A stretch of DNA of 19,112 nt from Parcubacteria group bacterium CG11_big_fil_rev_8_21_14_0_20_39_14 (GTDB lineage: Bacteria; Patescibacteriota; Minisyncoccia; Minisyncoccales; GCA-002787255): NCBI GenBank assembly GCA_002787255.1, contig PCWD01000039.1, positions 3,901-23,012 on the forward strand, in the 5' to 3' direction. The notes under the pieces were generated by a model. The model was not told the origin of the DNA, made no database searches, and was given only the letters and a program-made list of their open reading frames with translations. Each line of letters opens with the position of its first letter. Position 1 is the stretch's first letter. The position numbers and the translations under genes were made by a program. Below are positions 7,482 through 12,851 of the stretch, piece by piece.

Positions 7482-7691
7482 ACACGAATAAATATGCAAA
7501 TATTAGACCGTTGAATAATTATATTTTGTGTTGTTTCGTGCCCGCCCCGTTAGATAATTCCATATCTTGTGGGGTGAAATTTCGTGTTTATTTCGTGTAA
7601 AAATGAGCTCATCACACGAATCCACACGAATAAGAACACGAATTTACACGAATTAATCAACGCTCTTAAATATTTACAAAAATATTCGTGT
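7482..7691. repeat. Array of nine ACACGAA / TTCGTGT heptamers
   Basis: ACACGAA occurs at 7482, 7614, 7624, 7636 and 7646. TTCGTGT occurs at 7581, 7592 and 7685, and a variant TTCGTGC at 7535. Neighbouring copies are 10-12 bp apart, about one helical turn. A perfect 10-bp palindrome ATGAGCTCAT (7603-7612) lies at the switch from TTCGTGT to ACACGAA orientation. The array fills the whole space between the 158-aa and ATPase genes. Confidence 0.85.
7545..7574. repeat. Imperfect hairpin with a CCCCGTTAGA arm
   Basis: CCCCGTTAGATA (7545-7556) pairs with TATCTTGTGGGG (7563-7574) with two G-U pairs and one mismatch around a 6-nt loop. The 10-mer CCCCGTTAGA recurs at 19038-19047, also in an intergenic hairpin. 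Confidence 0.55.
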
Positions 7692-7697
7692 ACAGTT

Positions 7698-8174
7698 TTA
7701 GGTTTCTTTTATCTTCCCCCTTTCCACCAATTCTTTATAGAGTTTATCAATTAAAGTATCGTGGAATTCATCCAGAATATAAGCGTTGTTTAGGGCTTTG
7801 GCGATTTTAACTGCCGAAGCCAAACCTCTCCAGAGGGCAATTTCGTTTAAGATTTCCAGCTGCCTTTCTTTTGACAGCATTTTTATTTTTTTTACCGAGA
7901 GTTTTTCCTCCTCGGTTAATTCTTCTTCCCTTGGAATAACGGGGGCAGATGGAGCCGGGGGCGCTTTTCCGATTTCCTCAACCGCGCCTTCCAGTCTTTT
8001 AACTTTTTCCATCTCTTCCCGCTTTTGGGCAAGTTTTTTTTCCAATTCCAAAATTTCTTCCTCAATCGGAAGCTTTTTTTCGCCTCTTTCAATGGACTTT
8101 GGACGAGGCATTTCCGCAGCCCCGGCCAATTCATTCGCGCCCTCTTCAACTGGCTCGTGATAAAAATCAGGCAT
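7698..8174 (-). CDS. Hypothetical coiled-coil protein, 158 aa, next to the VirD4-like ATPase
   Basis: Not recognised as a named family. Three parts are visible: an acidic N-terminus (about residues 1-25); a charged helix likely to form a coiled coil (EEEILELEKKLAQKREEMEK, about 38-57); then a Pro/Ala linker (APPAPSAPVIP, about 71-81) before a compact helical domain (LSVKKIKMLSKERQLEILNE through LIDKLYKELVERGKIKE). No signal peptide or membrane segment is seen. The extended -10 promoter at 8186-8194 puts its start within a few bases of the ATG, so the transcript would be nearly leaderless. It precedes the ATPase on the same strand across the heptamer array, which suggests an accessory or adaptor protein for it; this is inference from position only. 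Confidence 0.75.
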   Translation of the reverse strand: MPDFYHEPVEEGANELAGAAEMPRPKSIERGEKKLPIEEEILELEKKLAQKREEMEKVKRLEGAVEEIGKAPPAPSAPVIPREEELTEEEKLSVKKIKMLSKERQLEILNEIALWRGLASAVKIAKALNNAYILDEFHDTLIDKLYKELVERGKIKET

Positions 8175-8185
8175 ATTCTACTTAT

Positions 8186-8194
8186 ATTATACCA
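8186..8194 (-). promoter_or_regulatory. Extended -10 promoter for the 158-aa gene
   Basis: The minus strand reads TGGTATAAT (8186-8194), a full TGnTATAAT extended -10. The -35 region is weak (GGGCAA at 17 bp). The predicted start lies only about 5 nt before the ATG at 8174, so no room exists for a Shine-Dalgarno. Confidence 0.65.
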
Positions 8195-8234
8195 TATTTT
8201 TTTAGTGTTTGCCCAGAAACCAAATCAATTTAAA

Positions 8235-8259
8235 GAGCCGGGAATTTATTTCCCGGCTC
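8235..8259 (-). terminator. 10-bp hairpin terminator after the two small minus-strand genes
   Basis: GAGCCGGGAA (8235-8244) pairs with TTCCCGGCTC (8250-8259) around TTTAT. It follows the 45-aa gene stop (8274) on the minus strand, with TTTAAATTGATTT after the stem. On the plus strand it is followed by a better T-run (CTTCTTTTTT), so it may work in both directions. It separates the small genes from the promoter of the 158-aa gene. Confidence 0.65.
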
Positions 8260-8273
8260 CTTCTTTTTTGAGC

Positions 8274-8411
8274 TTATCTGCTCTTTCTTTTTAAAGACGA
8301 ACAATTTGCCAAATCTTTGATGCCGTCTTTTAATATCCGCTTCTTCTCTGCCTCAAGTTTTCTTTGTCTATTTTCTTTTCTGATTTTGTAATCTATATCC
8401 TGGTCTTCCAC
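8274..8411 (-). CDS. Small basic protein, 45 aa
   Basis: A GTG at 8411 starts a 46-codon frame ending TAA at 8274-8276. GGAG lies 8 nt upstream of the GTG, a fair Shine-Dalgarno. The product (MEDQDIDYKIRKENRQRKLE, then EKKRILKDGIKDLA) is one long, highly charged, mostly basic helix with a single Cys; no family is recognised. It starts 41 nt after the 69-aa zinc-ribbon gene on the same strand and is followed by a hairpin terminator, so the two likely form a small operon. A helical, basic peptide beside a zinc ribbon could be nucleic-acid binding, but this is only inferred from composition. Confidence 0.55.
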   Translation of the reverse strand: MEDQDIDYKIRKENRQRKLEAEKKRILKDGIKDLANCSSLKRKSR

Positions 8412-8452
8412 GACTTCTGCTCCTTAAAAATCAAATATAAGCCGTCCTCTTG

Positions 8453-8662
8453 CTACTGGAACAGGAAACGATTATTTCTTCTCCGTTCTTTCTGTTCTTC
8501 CTCGCACTTCAAGCAAAGGGGACCGGGATTGTATCGGTTAAGAATAGTAATACAACCGGGATTGGCGCATCTTCGACCGGGAGGATAATAATGTTTTTGG
8601 GCCTCTTCCAAATCCTCTTCGGTAACATTCTGATAAATCACTCTCATTAAGCTACTGTTCAT
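8453..8662 (-). CDS. Small zinc-ribbon protein, 69 aa
   Basis: The start at 8662 is supported by GGAGGTGA, with GGAGG 6 nt from the ATG, one of the few strong Shine-Dalgarno sites in the window. The protein has a short helical N-terminus (TEEDLEEAQKHYY) and then four Cys at 32, 37, 50 and 53 (CX4C-X12-CX2C), within CANPGC and RYNPGPLCLKC. This is a zinc-ribbon pattern with the R-Y-N-x-G signature I know from small bacterial zinc-binding DNA-associated proteins. A basic tail (KERRRNNR) follows. A role in nucleic-acid binding is inferred. It is the first gene after the roughly 300-bp structured non-coding region, which may be its leader if transcription starts near 9010. The 45-aa gene follows on the same strand. 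Confidence 0.75.
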   Translation of the reverse strand: MNSSLMRVIYQNVTEEDLEEAQKHYYPPGRRCANPGCITILNRYNPGPLCLKCEEEQKERRRNNRFLFQ

Positions 8663-8691
8663 TTTTCACCTCCGTTAGATTTTTTTTCTGA

Positions 8692-8991
8692 ATTCGCCGA
8701 ATGGCGAATGAACAATTAGAAAATTCCCGCCCATTCCTGCGAGCTTCAAAAGCGAGCAGTTGAATGGGCGTGGATCCCATACTGTCATGGCTCCACAACA
8801 GAATTTAGGTAGAGAATAGGCGGGATCCTCGCAACTGTTGCTGCTCATTTTCATTCGCAGACAGTTGCGGGACTTACGCCCCCCACTTATTCTTTATCAA
8901 GGCTCGGAATTTTCAACTACCAAAGCCGCAGGCGATTCAGCGGACAATCGGTTAGAATAACAATGAACCATTGCGGAATAAGTGGGGGGTG
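8692..8991. ncRNA. Candidate structured RNA or long structured leader, strand unresolved
   Basis: No open frame of note, but five helices lie one after another: 8692-8698/8703-8709 (7 bp, 4-nt loop); 8728-8736/8762-8770 (9 bp) continuing into 8737-8740/8756-8759 and 8743-8746/8750-8753, with GA/GA tandem mismatches at 8741-8742 and 8754-8755; 8772-8778/8822-8828 (7 bp); 8830-8838/8861-8869 (9 bp) continuing into 8841-8844/8857-8860; and 8879-8892/8976-8989 (14 bp) with an inner 5-bp hairpin 8961-8965/8969-8973. Tandem G-A pairs, plus a G-U and a C-G pair extending the 14-bp helix, favour the plus strand. A TATAAT on the minus strand at 9017-9022 and the zinc-ribbon gene at 8662 favour a minus-strand leader. 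It does not match RNase P, tmRNA, SRP or tRNA signatures that I know. Confidence 0.55.
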
Positions 8992-9016
8992 CCGTTATTT
9001 ATTTAATCAAGTTACT

Positions 9017-9022
9017 ATTATA
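9017..9022 (-). promoter_or_regulatory. Possible -10 element for a minus-strand transcript into the structured region
   Basis: The minus strand reads AAAATATAATAG, a consensus TATAAT, but no good -35 is found at 16-18 bp. If used, transcription would start near 9010 and run through the structured region to the zinc-ribbon gene, with a leader of about 350 nt. Confidence 0.35.
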
Positions 9023-9094
9023 TTTTACGCCAGTTTGATATTTTGTTAAACTTTGGTGTTGTCTTTCTGTCTGTTTTTATCTTCTCACCCCCCA

Positions 9095-9123
9095 TTGACA
9101 AATTTTTAAAAGTGTGCTATAAT
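9095..9123 (+). promoter_or_regulatory. Full-consensus sigma-70 promoter
   Basis: TTGACA (9095-9100), a spacer of exactly 17 bp, and TATAAT (9118-9123), with TGC just before the -10 (extended -10). This is the strongest promoter in the window and drives the 163-aa gene. The predicted start is near 9130. Confidence 0.9.
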
Positions 9124-9144
9124 TACTATGAAGGCGTGGGGACC

Positions 9145-9165
9145 CCTGGGCTACAGATTCCCAGG
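9145..9165 (+). other. Leader hairpin of the 163-aa gene
   Basis: CCTGGG (9145-9150) pairs with CCCAGG (9160-9165) around a 9-nt loop, inside the roughly 67-nt leader and 18 nt before the Shine-Dalgarno at 9184-9190. It may stabilise the mRNA or regulate translation; no known riboswitch fold is recognised. Confidence 0.45.
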
Positions 9166-9196
9166 TTACTTAAAAACTTTAAAAGGAGGTGGCAAA

Positions 9197-9688
9197 ATGC
9201 CAAAAAAGTTTTGTAGAGTTGACCAATACCTAAGGATTGCAATTGGATTGGAGTTCAACGAGTTGCCGAATGTTACCCCTGATACTCCGGGAGTGGCAGA
9301 AATTCGTCCCTACGCTGGAAGGAATTCCCAAAAAGTATATCTCGATCTGGAACACATGGGAATATATCCAGAGAAATTTGAGATACCCGTTCCCGAAATC
9401 CTATGGGGGGCGCCCTGGGGGGAAATTCTCCTTAACAACAATCGGGCAGGAGCGCAAGCGCTCTTTGGACGAGAGGAAGAGGAAATGCCATTTTGGCCCA
9501 CAGAAGAGAATCGCTATGTGATTCTGCGGCTGTATCCTCACAGGGATAATCCCTTTGGTCCGGTTTTTGTCCGGATAGATAAAGGGCCCGATACTCATTT
9601 CTTCGTATTGCGGGCTCGATGGGAGGATGGCGTTATCACCGTTGAGATAGACCGTAATCCTCCTCACATCCCATACTGCCTTATCTAG
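9197..9688 (+). CDS. Hypothetical protein, 163 aa, in a self-contained expression cassette
   Basis: The start at 9197 is set by AGGAGGT (9184-9190), 6 nt upstream. An in-frame ATG at 9128 would add 23 residues, but it lies at the predicted transcription start and its codons overlap the leader hairpin. I do not recognise the protein. It is Pro- and aromatic-rich with a beta-strand look: KKFCRVDQYLRIAIGLEF at the start, IPVPEILWGAPWGEILL near residues 70-85, ENRYVILRLYPHRDNPFG near 108-125, and a VFVRIDKGPDTHFFVLRARW stretch before a short end. It has no signal peptide or membrane helix and looks like a small soluble beta-sandwich. Base use is richer in G and C than its neighbours (GGGGGGCGCC runs), which suggests a different origin. 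Promoter and terminator isolate it from nadE, on the opposite strand. Confidence 0.75.
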   Translation: MPKKFCRVDQYLRIAIGLEFNELPNVTPDTPGVAEIRPYAGRNSQKVYLDLEHMGIYPEKFEIPVPEILWGAPWGEILLNNNRAGAQALFGREEEEMPFWPTEENRYVILRLYPHRDNPFGPVFVRIDKGPDTHFFVLRARWEDGVITVEIDRNPPHIPYCLI

Positions 9689-9724
9689 GGGATTCACTAT
9701 GGGTAGCTATAGGCCCCCAACTCA

Positions 9725-9762
9725 ACCACCTATTCAGCAAGAATAGGTGGTCTTCATTTTTT
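9725..9762 (+). terminator. Rho-independent terminator after the 163-aa gene
   Basis: ACCACCTATTC (9725-9735) pairs perfectly with GAATAGGTGGT (9741-9751) around AGCAA, followed by CTTCATTTTTT. A classic intrinsic terminator on the plus strand; the minus strand lacks a U-run after the stem. Confidence 0.9.
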
Positions 9763-9765
9763 GCT

Positions 9766-10590
9766 TCACTTATGGCTTCGTGTATGTTGTTTGTCTATTG
9801 TTTTTATTGCCTGCCGTTTGTATTCGGTTTCTTTTACTCTTTTTAAAACCTTTTCCATTAGATTTTTATTTAAATGATAAATCCTGGCTAATTTTTCTTT
9901 TGGAATTTTTTTGATAATTGAAAAATAAAGTATCGGGTCGGCATCTTGATAAGAAAATCCCAGCTCCCCCTCATCTGTCTGGCCGGGCCAAAGGCCGGCT
10001 GTGGATTTTTTGCTAATGATTTCCTTTGGGACGCCCAAAAATTTTGCCAGTTCAAAAATCTGGGTTTTAAAAAGTCTGGCAAGCGGATTTATATCCCAGG
10101 CGCCATCTCCATGCAAAGTAAAATATCCCAAAAGATATTCGCTCAAATTTCCTGTGCCGACAACCAAGCCGCCAAGTTGATTTGACAGGGCATAAAGGAT
10201 TATCATTCTTTGACGGGCAATGATATTTCCTCTGGCAATTTTATCCAACTTTATCTTTCTTCCTATGCTTTTTATTTGAAAATTCACTAAAGGAGATATA
10301 TCTATTTTAATAATCTTTTTCTTATCAATTTTTAAAAATTTAAGCAGTTTTTTGGCATCGCTTAAATCACGGGAAAAATGTTTGCCATAAGGAAGCAAGA
10401 CCGGATATAAATCCAGCCCTGCTTTTTTACAAAAAATAGCCGTAACAGCTGAATCCAGGCCTCCGGAGATACCCAGAATTGCCCTGGTTTTCTTTCTTTT
10501 TTTAAATTCTCTTTTTAGAAACCGAACGATTCTTTCAATCGTTTTTTGGGTTGGGACTTCTAATGGGGGTAAGGGTTGCAAAATTCTCAT
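9766..10590 (-). CDS. nadE: NH3-dependent NAD+ synthetase
   Basis: Converts deamido-NAD+, ATP and ammonia to NAD+, the last step of NAD synthesis, in the cytoplasm. At 274 aa it has the length of the ammonia-dependent form, with no glutaminase domain. Visible motifs: the N-type ATP pyrophosphatase P-loop SGGLDS (residues 42-47), ARQRMIILY (125-133), GTGNLSEYLLGYFTLHGDG (145-163), DINPLARLFKTQ, and STAGLWPGQTDEGELG (196-211), all in family order. The minus-strand promoter (TTGTCA, 17 bp, TATACT) predicts transcription starting at or next to the ATG at 10590, and there is no Shine-Dalgarno, so the mRNA is probably leaderless. It is divergent from the methyltransferase gene. The last residues (KQHTRSHK) are unremarkable. 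Confidence 0.95.
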   Translation of the reverse strand: MRILQPLPPLEVPTQKTIERIVRFLKREFKKRKKTRAILGISGGLDSAVTAIFCKKAGLDLYPVLLPYGKHFSRDLSDAKKLLKFLKIDKKKIIKIDISPLVNFQIKSIGRKIKLDKIARGNIIARQRMIILYALSNQLGGLVVGTGNLSEYLLGYFTLHGDGAWDINPLARLFKTQIFELAKFLGVPKEIISKKSTAGLWPGQTDEGELGFSYQDADPILYFSIIKKIPKEKLARIYHLNKNLMEKVLKRVKETEYKRQAIKTIDKQHTRSHK

Positions 10591-10604
10591 TTTTATAGTA
10601 TAAT
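10576..10604 (+). promoter_or_regulatory. Promoter for the methyltransferase gene
   Basis: TTGCAA (10576-10581), 17-bp spacer, TATAAT (10599-10604). It overlaps the nadE start and the nadE promoter. The predicted start is near 10611, about 30 nt before the GTG at 10642. Further TATAAT copies follow at once and could act as alternatives. Confidence 0.6.
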
Positions 10605-10625
10605 ATAATATAATTTCTTTGACAA
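10597..10625 (-). promoter_or_regulatory. Promoter for nadE
   Basis: The minus strand reads TTGTCA (10620-10625), 17-bp spacer, TATACT (10597-10602). Its -10 overlaps the -10 of the plus-strand promoter, so the two are mutually exclusive. The predicted start falls at about 10590, the A of the nadE ATG. Confidence 0.65.
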
Positions 10626-10641
10626 CTGAAGGGAGTAAATT

Positions 10642-11577
10642 GTGAACAAACCGGAAAGAGACAGCAAGGGCTTTAAAATTTATGTTGAGTCAATGGCAAA
10701 AAGTTCTGAAGACAAGGCGGAAAGGATTCTTTCTCTGCTGCGGACGGCTTTAGAAAATAATCCCGGGGATATTCTGGACTTGGGCGCCGGCGGAGGCGAG
10801 CTAACCCGAGCCTTTCTCTTGATGGCTGAAGAATTTAATCTTAAAGTTTTTGCCCTGGATAAGGACCGGCGAATGATAAAAATATTAAAAGAGAAATTCG
10901 AGGGTCAGTCAAAAATAAAAATCGTCAAAGCCGATGTCAAAAATTTCAAACTTGGAAAAAAATTCTCCGCTGTTGTTTGCTCCTCAATTTTGCATGAAAT
11001 CTTTTCTGAAAGAAAAAATGTTGAAGATGTAAAATTGATTCTAAAAAACATCTATGAGCACCTTTTGCCCAAAGGAGTCCTGATAATTAGGGACGGGCTA
11101 AAACCAGCTCCAACAGATGATATAGTTTTTCTCCAACCACTCAAACCAGAATTATTTGGAAGATTTCAAAAAATTCTCAACCACACCAAAACTTCGTGGT
11201 TAAAAATATACGCTTATCATAATCCCAAAAAAACAAAATTGCTTATGGCTTTGTCTAGAGAAAACGTTTACGAACTTATCGTAAAGTATCAGTATTTAGA
11301 GATTAACTGGCCGGTGGAAATGAAAGAAAAATTTGGTTTCTGGACTAAAGAAGAAGCAAGAGTAATGCTTGAAGAAATCGGATTTAATGTCATTCATCTG
11401 AAATCCTATCTTCTTCCTTATTTTGCCAAAATGTTTTCTTGCGACTTCAGGCTTTTTGAATGGCAAGACGGCCCCGCCTGCCTGGCCGAAGCCACTTCGG
11501 GGAGGCGAAGGCCCGGCGCCATTGAAATTCCCTATCCTGATACTCATCTGGTAATCGTTGCCAAAAGGGGGCTGTGA
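10642..11577 (+). CDS. Class I SAM-dependent methyltransferase
   Basis: GTG start at 10642 with AAGGGAG 6 nt upstream. The 311-aa protein has a clear Rossmann-type methyltransferase core: motif I ILDLGAGGGELT (about residues 44-55), VFALDKDRRM with the acidic ribose-binding residue, a KADVKNF stretch, and VCSSILHEIFSE as motif IV. The C-terminal half, rich in basic and aromatic residues, is probably the substrate-binding part; the substrate cannot be told from sequence. An oddity is a GC-rich insert at about residues 277-293 (DGPACLAEATSGRRRPGA) just before the last strand (THLVIVAKRGL). It stands out from the AT-rich gene and its DNA forms a hairpin. The M24 peptidase gene follows 43 bp downstream on the same strand, so co-transcription is likely. 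Confidence 0.85.
   Translation: MNKPERDSKGFKIYVESMAKSSEDKAERILSLLRTALENNPGDILDLGAGGGELTRAFLLMAEEFNLKVFALDKDRRMIKILKEKFEGQSKIKIVKADVKNFKLGKKFSAVVCSSILHEIFSERKNVEDVKLILKNIYEHLLPKGVLIIRDGLKPAPTDDIVFLQPLKPELFGRFQKILNHTKTSWLKIYAYHNPKKTKLLMALSRENVYELIVKYQYLEINWPVEMKEKFGFWTKEEARVMLEEIGFNVIHLKSYLLPYFAKMFSCDFRLFEWQDGPACLAEATSGRRRPGAIEIPYPDTHLVIVAKRGL
11471..11520. repeat. GC-rich hairpin insert inside the methyltransferase gene
   Basis: About 50 bp of very GC-rich DNA in an AT-rich gene. CCGAAG (11486-11491) pairs with CTTCGG (11495-11500) around a 3-nt loop, flanked by GCCT and AGGC arms. It is in frame and encodes ACLAEATSGRRRPG. It resembles the dispersed GCC/GGC hairpin repeats of CPR genomes (from memory, not checked). 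Confidence 0.5.
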
Positions 11578-11620
11578 AAAAGGATTGAACCTTGAAAAAT
11601 TCAATTTGGAGGAATGAAAA

Positions 11621-12718
11621 ATGGAAAGAAGAATCAACGAAGTTCGAAAAAGATTTAAGGATTTTGGAATTGCGGCTTTTTTGGTAAGCGACATTGTCCA
11701 CATCAGGTATCTAACCGGTCTAAAGCTGACTGAAAAAGGAGATGCTAAACTTTTAATAACCAAAGATAATCATTATTTAATCACCGATGCCCGATATGAA
11801 GAACAAGCTCTAAAGGAAAATGCTGAAGCAATTATCGGGGGTTCAAAAGAACAATATAAAAAACTTGCCGAGCTAATAAAAAATCTGGGTGGAAAAACGG
11901 GTTTTGAAGCGGAAGATTTAACATTTGCCGAACTCCGGAGACTCAAAAAAGAACTTTCCAATTCAGTGGTGCCGGACATTCTTTACAGAGAATTTCTCTC
12001 CCCTGTTGAGAATTTGATTGAAAATATTTCCAGCATAAAAACTCGGGAAGAAATCAAAAAAATAAGAAGGGTGGTTGAAATAACCGACCATATTTTTCAG
12101 GAACACATTTTGGATTTACTCAAACCGGGAATAAGGGAAACTGAACTGGCGGCTGAAATTTCTTACCTCGGCAAAAAACACGGAGCTGAAGATGACGCCT
12201 TTGGACTGGTTGTTCTTTTTGGGCCAAATTCTTCACTACCCCACGGCGATCCGGCCAGGATTAGAAAACTTAGGAAAGGCGACATTATCCAACTTGACTT
12301 TGGTTATTTTTATCAGGGATACTGCTCTGACTTTTCCCGGGTTCTTGTTCTGGGGAAACCAACAGAAGAACAAAAGAAAATCCACAAGATTGTGTTTGAA
12401 GCCCAAAAAAGAGCGATTGAGACAGTTAAACCGGGAATGAAGTGGGAAGAATTAGACAAAATCGCTCGAGATTTTATTGAAGAAAATGGCTATAAATTCG
12501 TCCACGGTTTGGGTCATGGTATTGGAATTAAAATTCATACTATTCCCCGCCTGGGAGATGAAAGCAAGGATGTTCTAAAACTCAATCAGGTTTTCACTAT
12601 TGAACCGGGCATTTATATCCCTGGCTGGGGCGGAATGAGAATTGAAGATGATGTTTTAGCAACCAAAGATGGTTGTGAGGTCCTGACAAAATCTCCAAGG
12701 AATTTGGTAATCATTTAA
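11621..12718 (+). CDS. Xaa-Pro aminopeptidase / dipeptidase, peptidase M24 family
   Basis: Cleaves the bond before or after Pro in short peptides; a cytoplasmic two-metal hydrolase that recycles peptides. GGAGG (11608-11612) sits 8 nt before the ATG. Residues 1-130 form the creatinase-like N-terminal domain (DIVHIRYLTGLKLTEKGDA). The pita-bread catalytic domain follows with all five metal ligands visible: D226 in QLDFGY, D237 in CSDFSR, H299 in HGLGHGIG, E328 in TIEPGIY and E342 in RIEDD. H208 in LPHGD is the usual substrate-site His. At 365 aa it is of normal length for PepQ/YpdF-type enzymes; substrate preference (PepP or PepQ) cannot be set from motifs alone. It follows the methyltransferase gene and ends at a strong terminator. 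Confidence 0.92.
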   Translation: MERRINEVRKRFKDFGIAAFLVSDIVHIRYLTGLKLTEKGDAKLLITKDNHYLITDARYEEQALKENAEAIIGGSKEQYKKLAELIKNLGGKTGFEAEDLTFAELRRLKKELSNSVVPDILYREFLSPVENLIENISSIKTREEIKKIRRVVEITDHIFQEHILDLLKPGIRETELAAEISYLGKKHGAEDDAFGLVVLFGPNSSLPHGDPARIRKLRKGDIIQLDFGYFYQGYCSDFSRVLVLGKPTEEQKKIHKIVFEAQKRAIETVKPGMKWEELDKIARDFIEENGYKFVHGLGHGIGIKIHTIPRLGDESKDVLKLNQVFTIEPGIYIPGWGGMRIEDDVLATKDGCEVLTKSPRNLVII

Positions 12719-12719
12719 A

Positions 12720-12751
12720 AAAATCGCGGCTTGCCGCGATTTTACTTTTTT
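12720..12751 (+). terminator. Rho-independent terminator after the M24 peptidase gene
   Basis: AAAATCGCGG (12720-12729) pairs with CCGCGATTTT (12734-12743) around CTTG, followed by ACTTTTTT. The stem begins 2 bp after the stop codon and the A-rich arm suggests activity in both directions. Confidence 0.9.
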
Positions 12752-12775
12752 AAAATTCAAAACTCCTAACGAAGC

Positions 12776-12803
12776 TTGCCTTAACGATACGGGGTGATAT
12801 AAT
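12776..12803 (+). promoter_or_regulatory. Promoter for the dnaE-thrS-dprA run
   Basis: TATAAT (12798-12803) with TGA just before it gives an extended -10. TTGCCT (12776-12781) at 16 bp is a partial -35. The predicted leader to the dnaE ATG is about 40 nt and has no Shine-Dalgarno. Confidence 0.6.
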
Positions 12804-12851
12804 ACCTTAATAATTTTATTTTCAATAAATTCTATAAATTCAAATTATTGT

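Noticed and set aside
7476..7499. TTG start at 7499 for the ATPase
   Set aside because: The eight extra codons are in the ACACGAA repeat, and MKFNIQNPF is the more natural start; no ribosome site supports the TTG.
7482..7691. CRISPR array
   Set aside because: The repeats are 7 bp, mixed in orientation and spaced 10-12 bp in clusters; there are no spacer-sized unique intervals and no cas genes.
8865..8877. Fragment of 16S rRNA (minus strand reads TAAGTCCCGCAAC)
   Set aside because: The match is only 13 nt and the flanks do not continue into 16S sequence; it lies in a helix of the local structure.
8879..8989. MITE-like element with 14-bp terminal inverted repeats
   Set aside because: No target-site duplication at the flanks, and adjoining helices continue outside it.
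8692..8991. RNase P RNA, tmRNA, SRP RNA or a tRNA
   Set aside because: No GGAAAGUCC-type RNase P core, no tmRNA ends, no GGAAG/AGCA SRP loop, no T-loop GTTCGAATC found on either strand. An ACAGAATTT stretch recalls the RNase P CR-V but lacks its context.
9128..9196. ATG at 9128 as start of the 163-aa gene (leaderless)
   Set aside because: Possible because it sits at the predicted transcription start, but the strong AGGAGGT 6 nt before ATG 9197 is better evidence.
9310..9697. Minus-strand frames antisense to the 163-aa gene
   Set aside because: No start signals; the plus-strand gene has promoter, Shine-Dalgarno and terminator.
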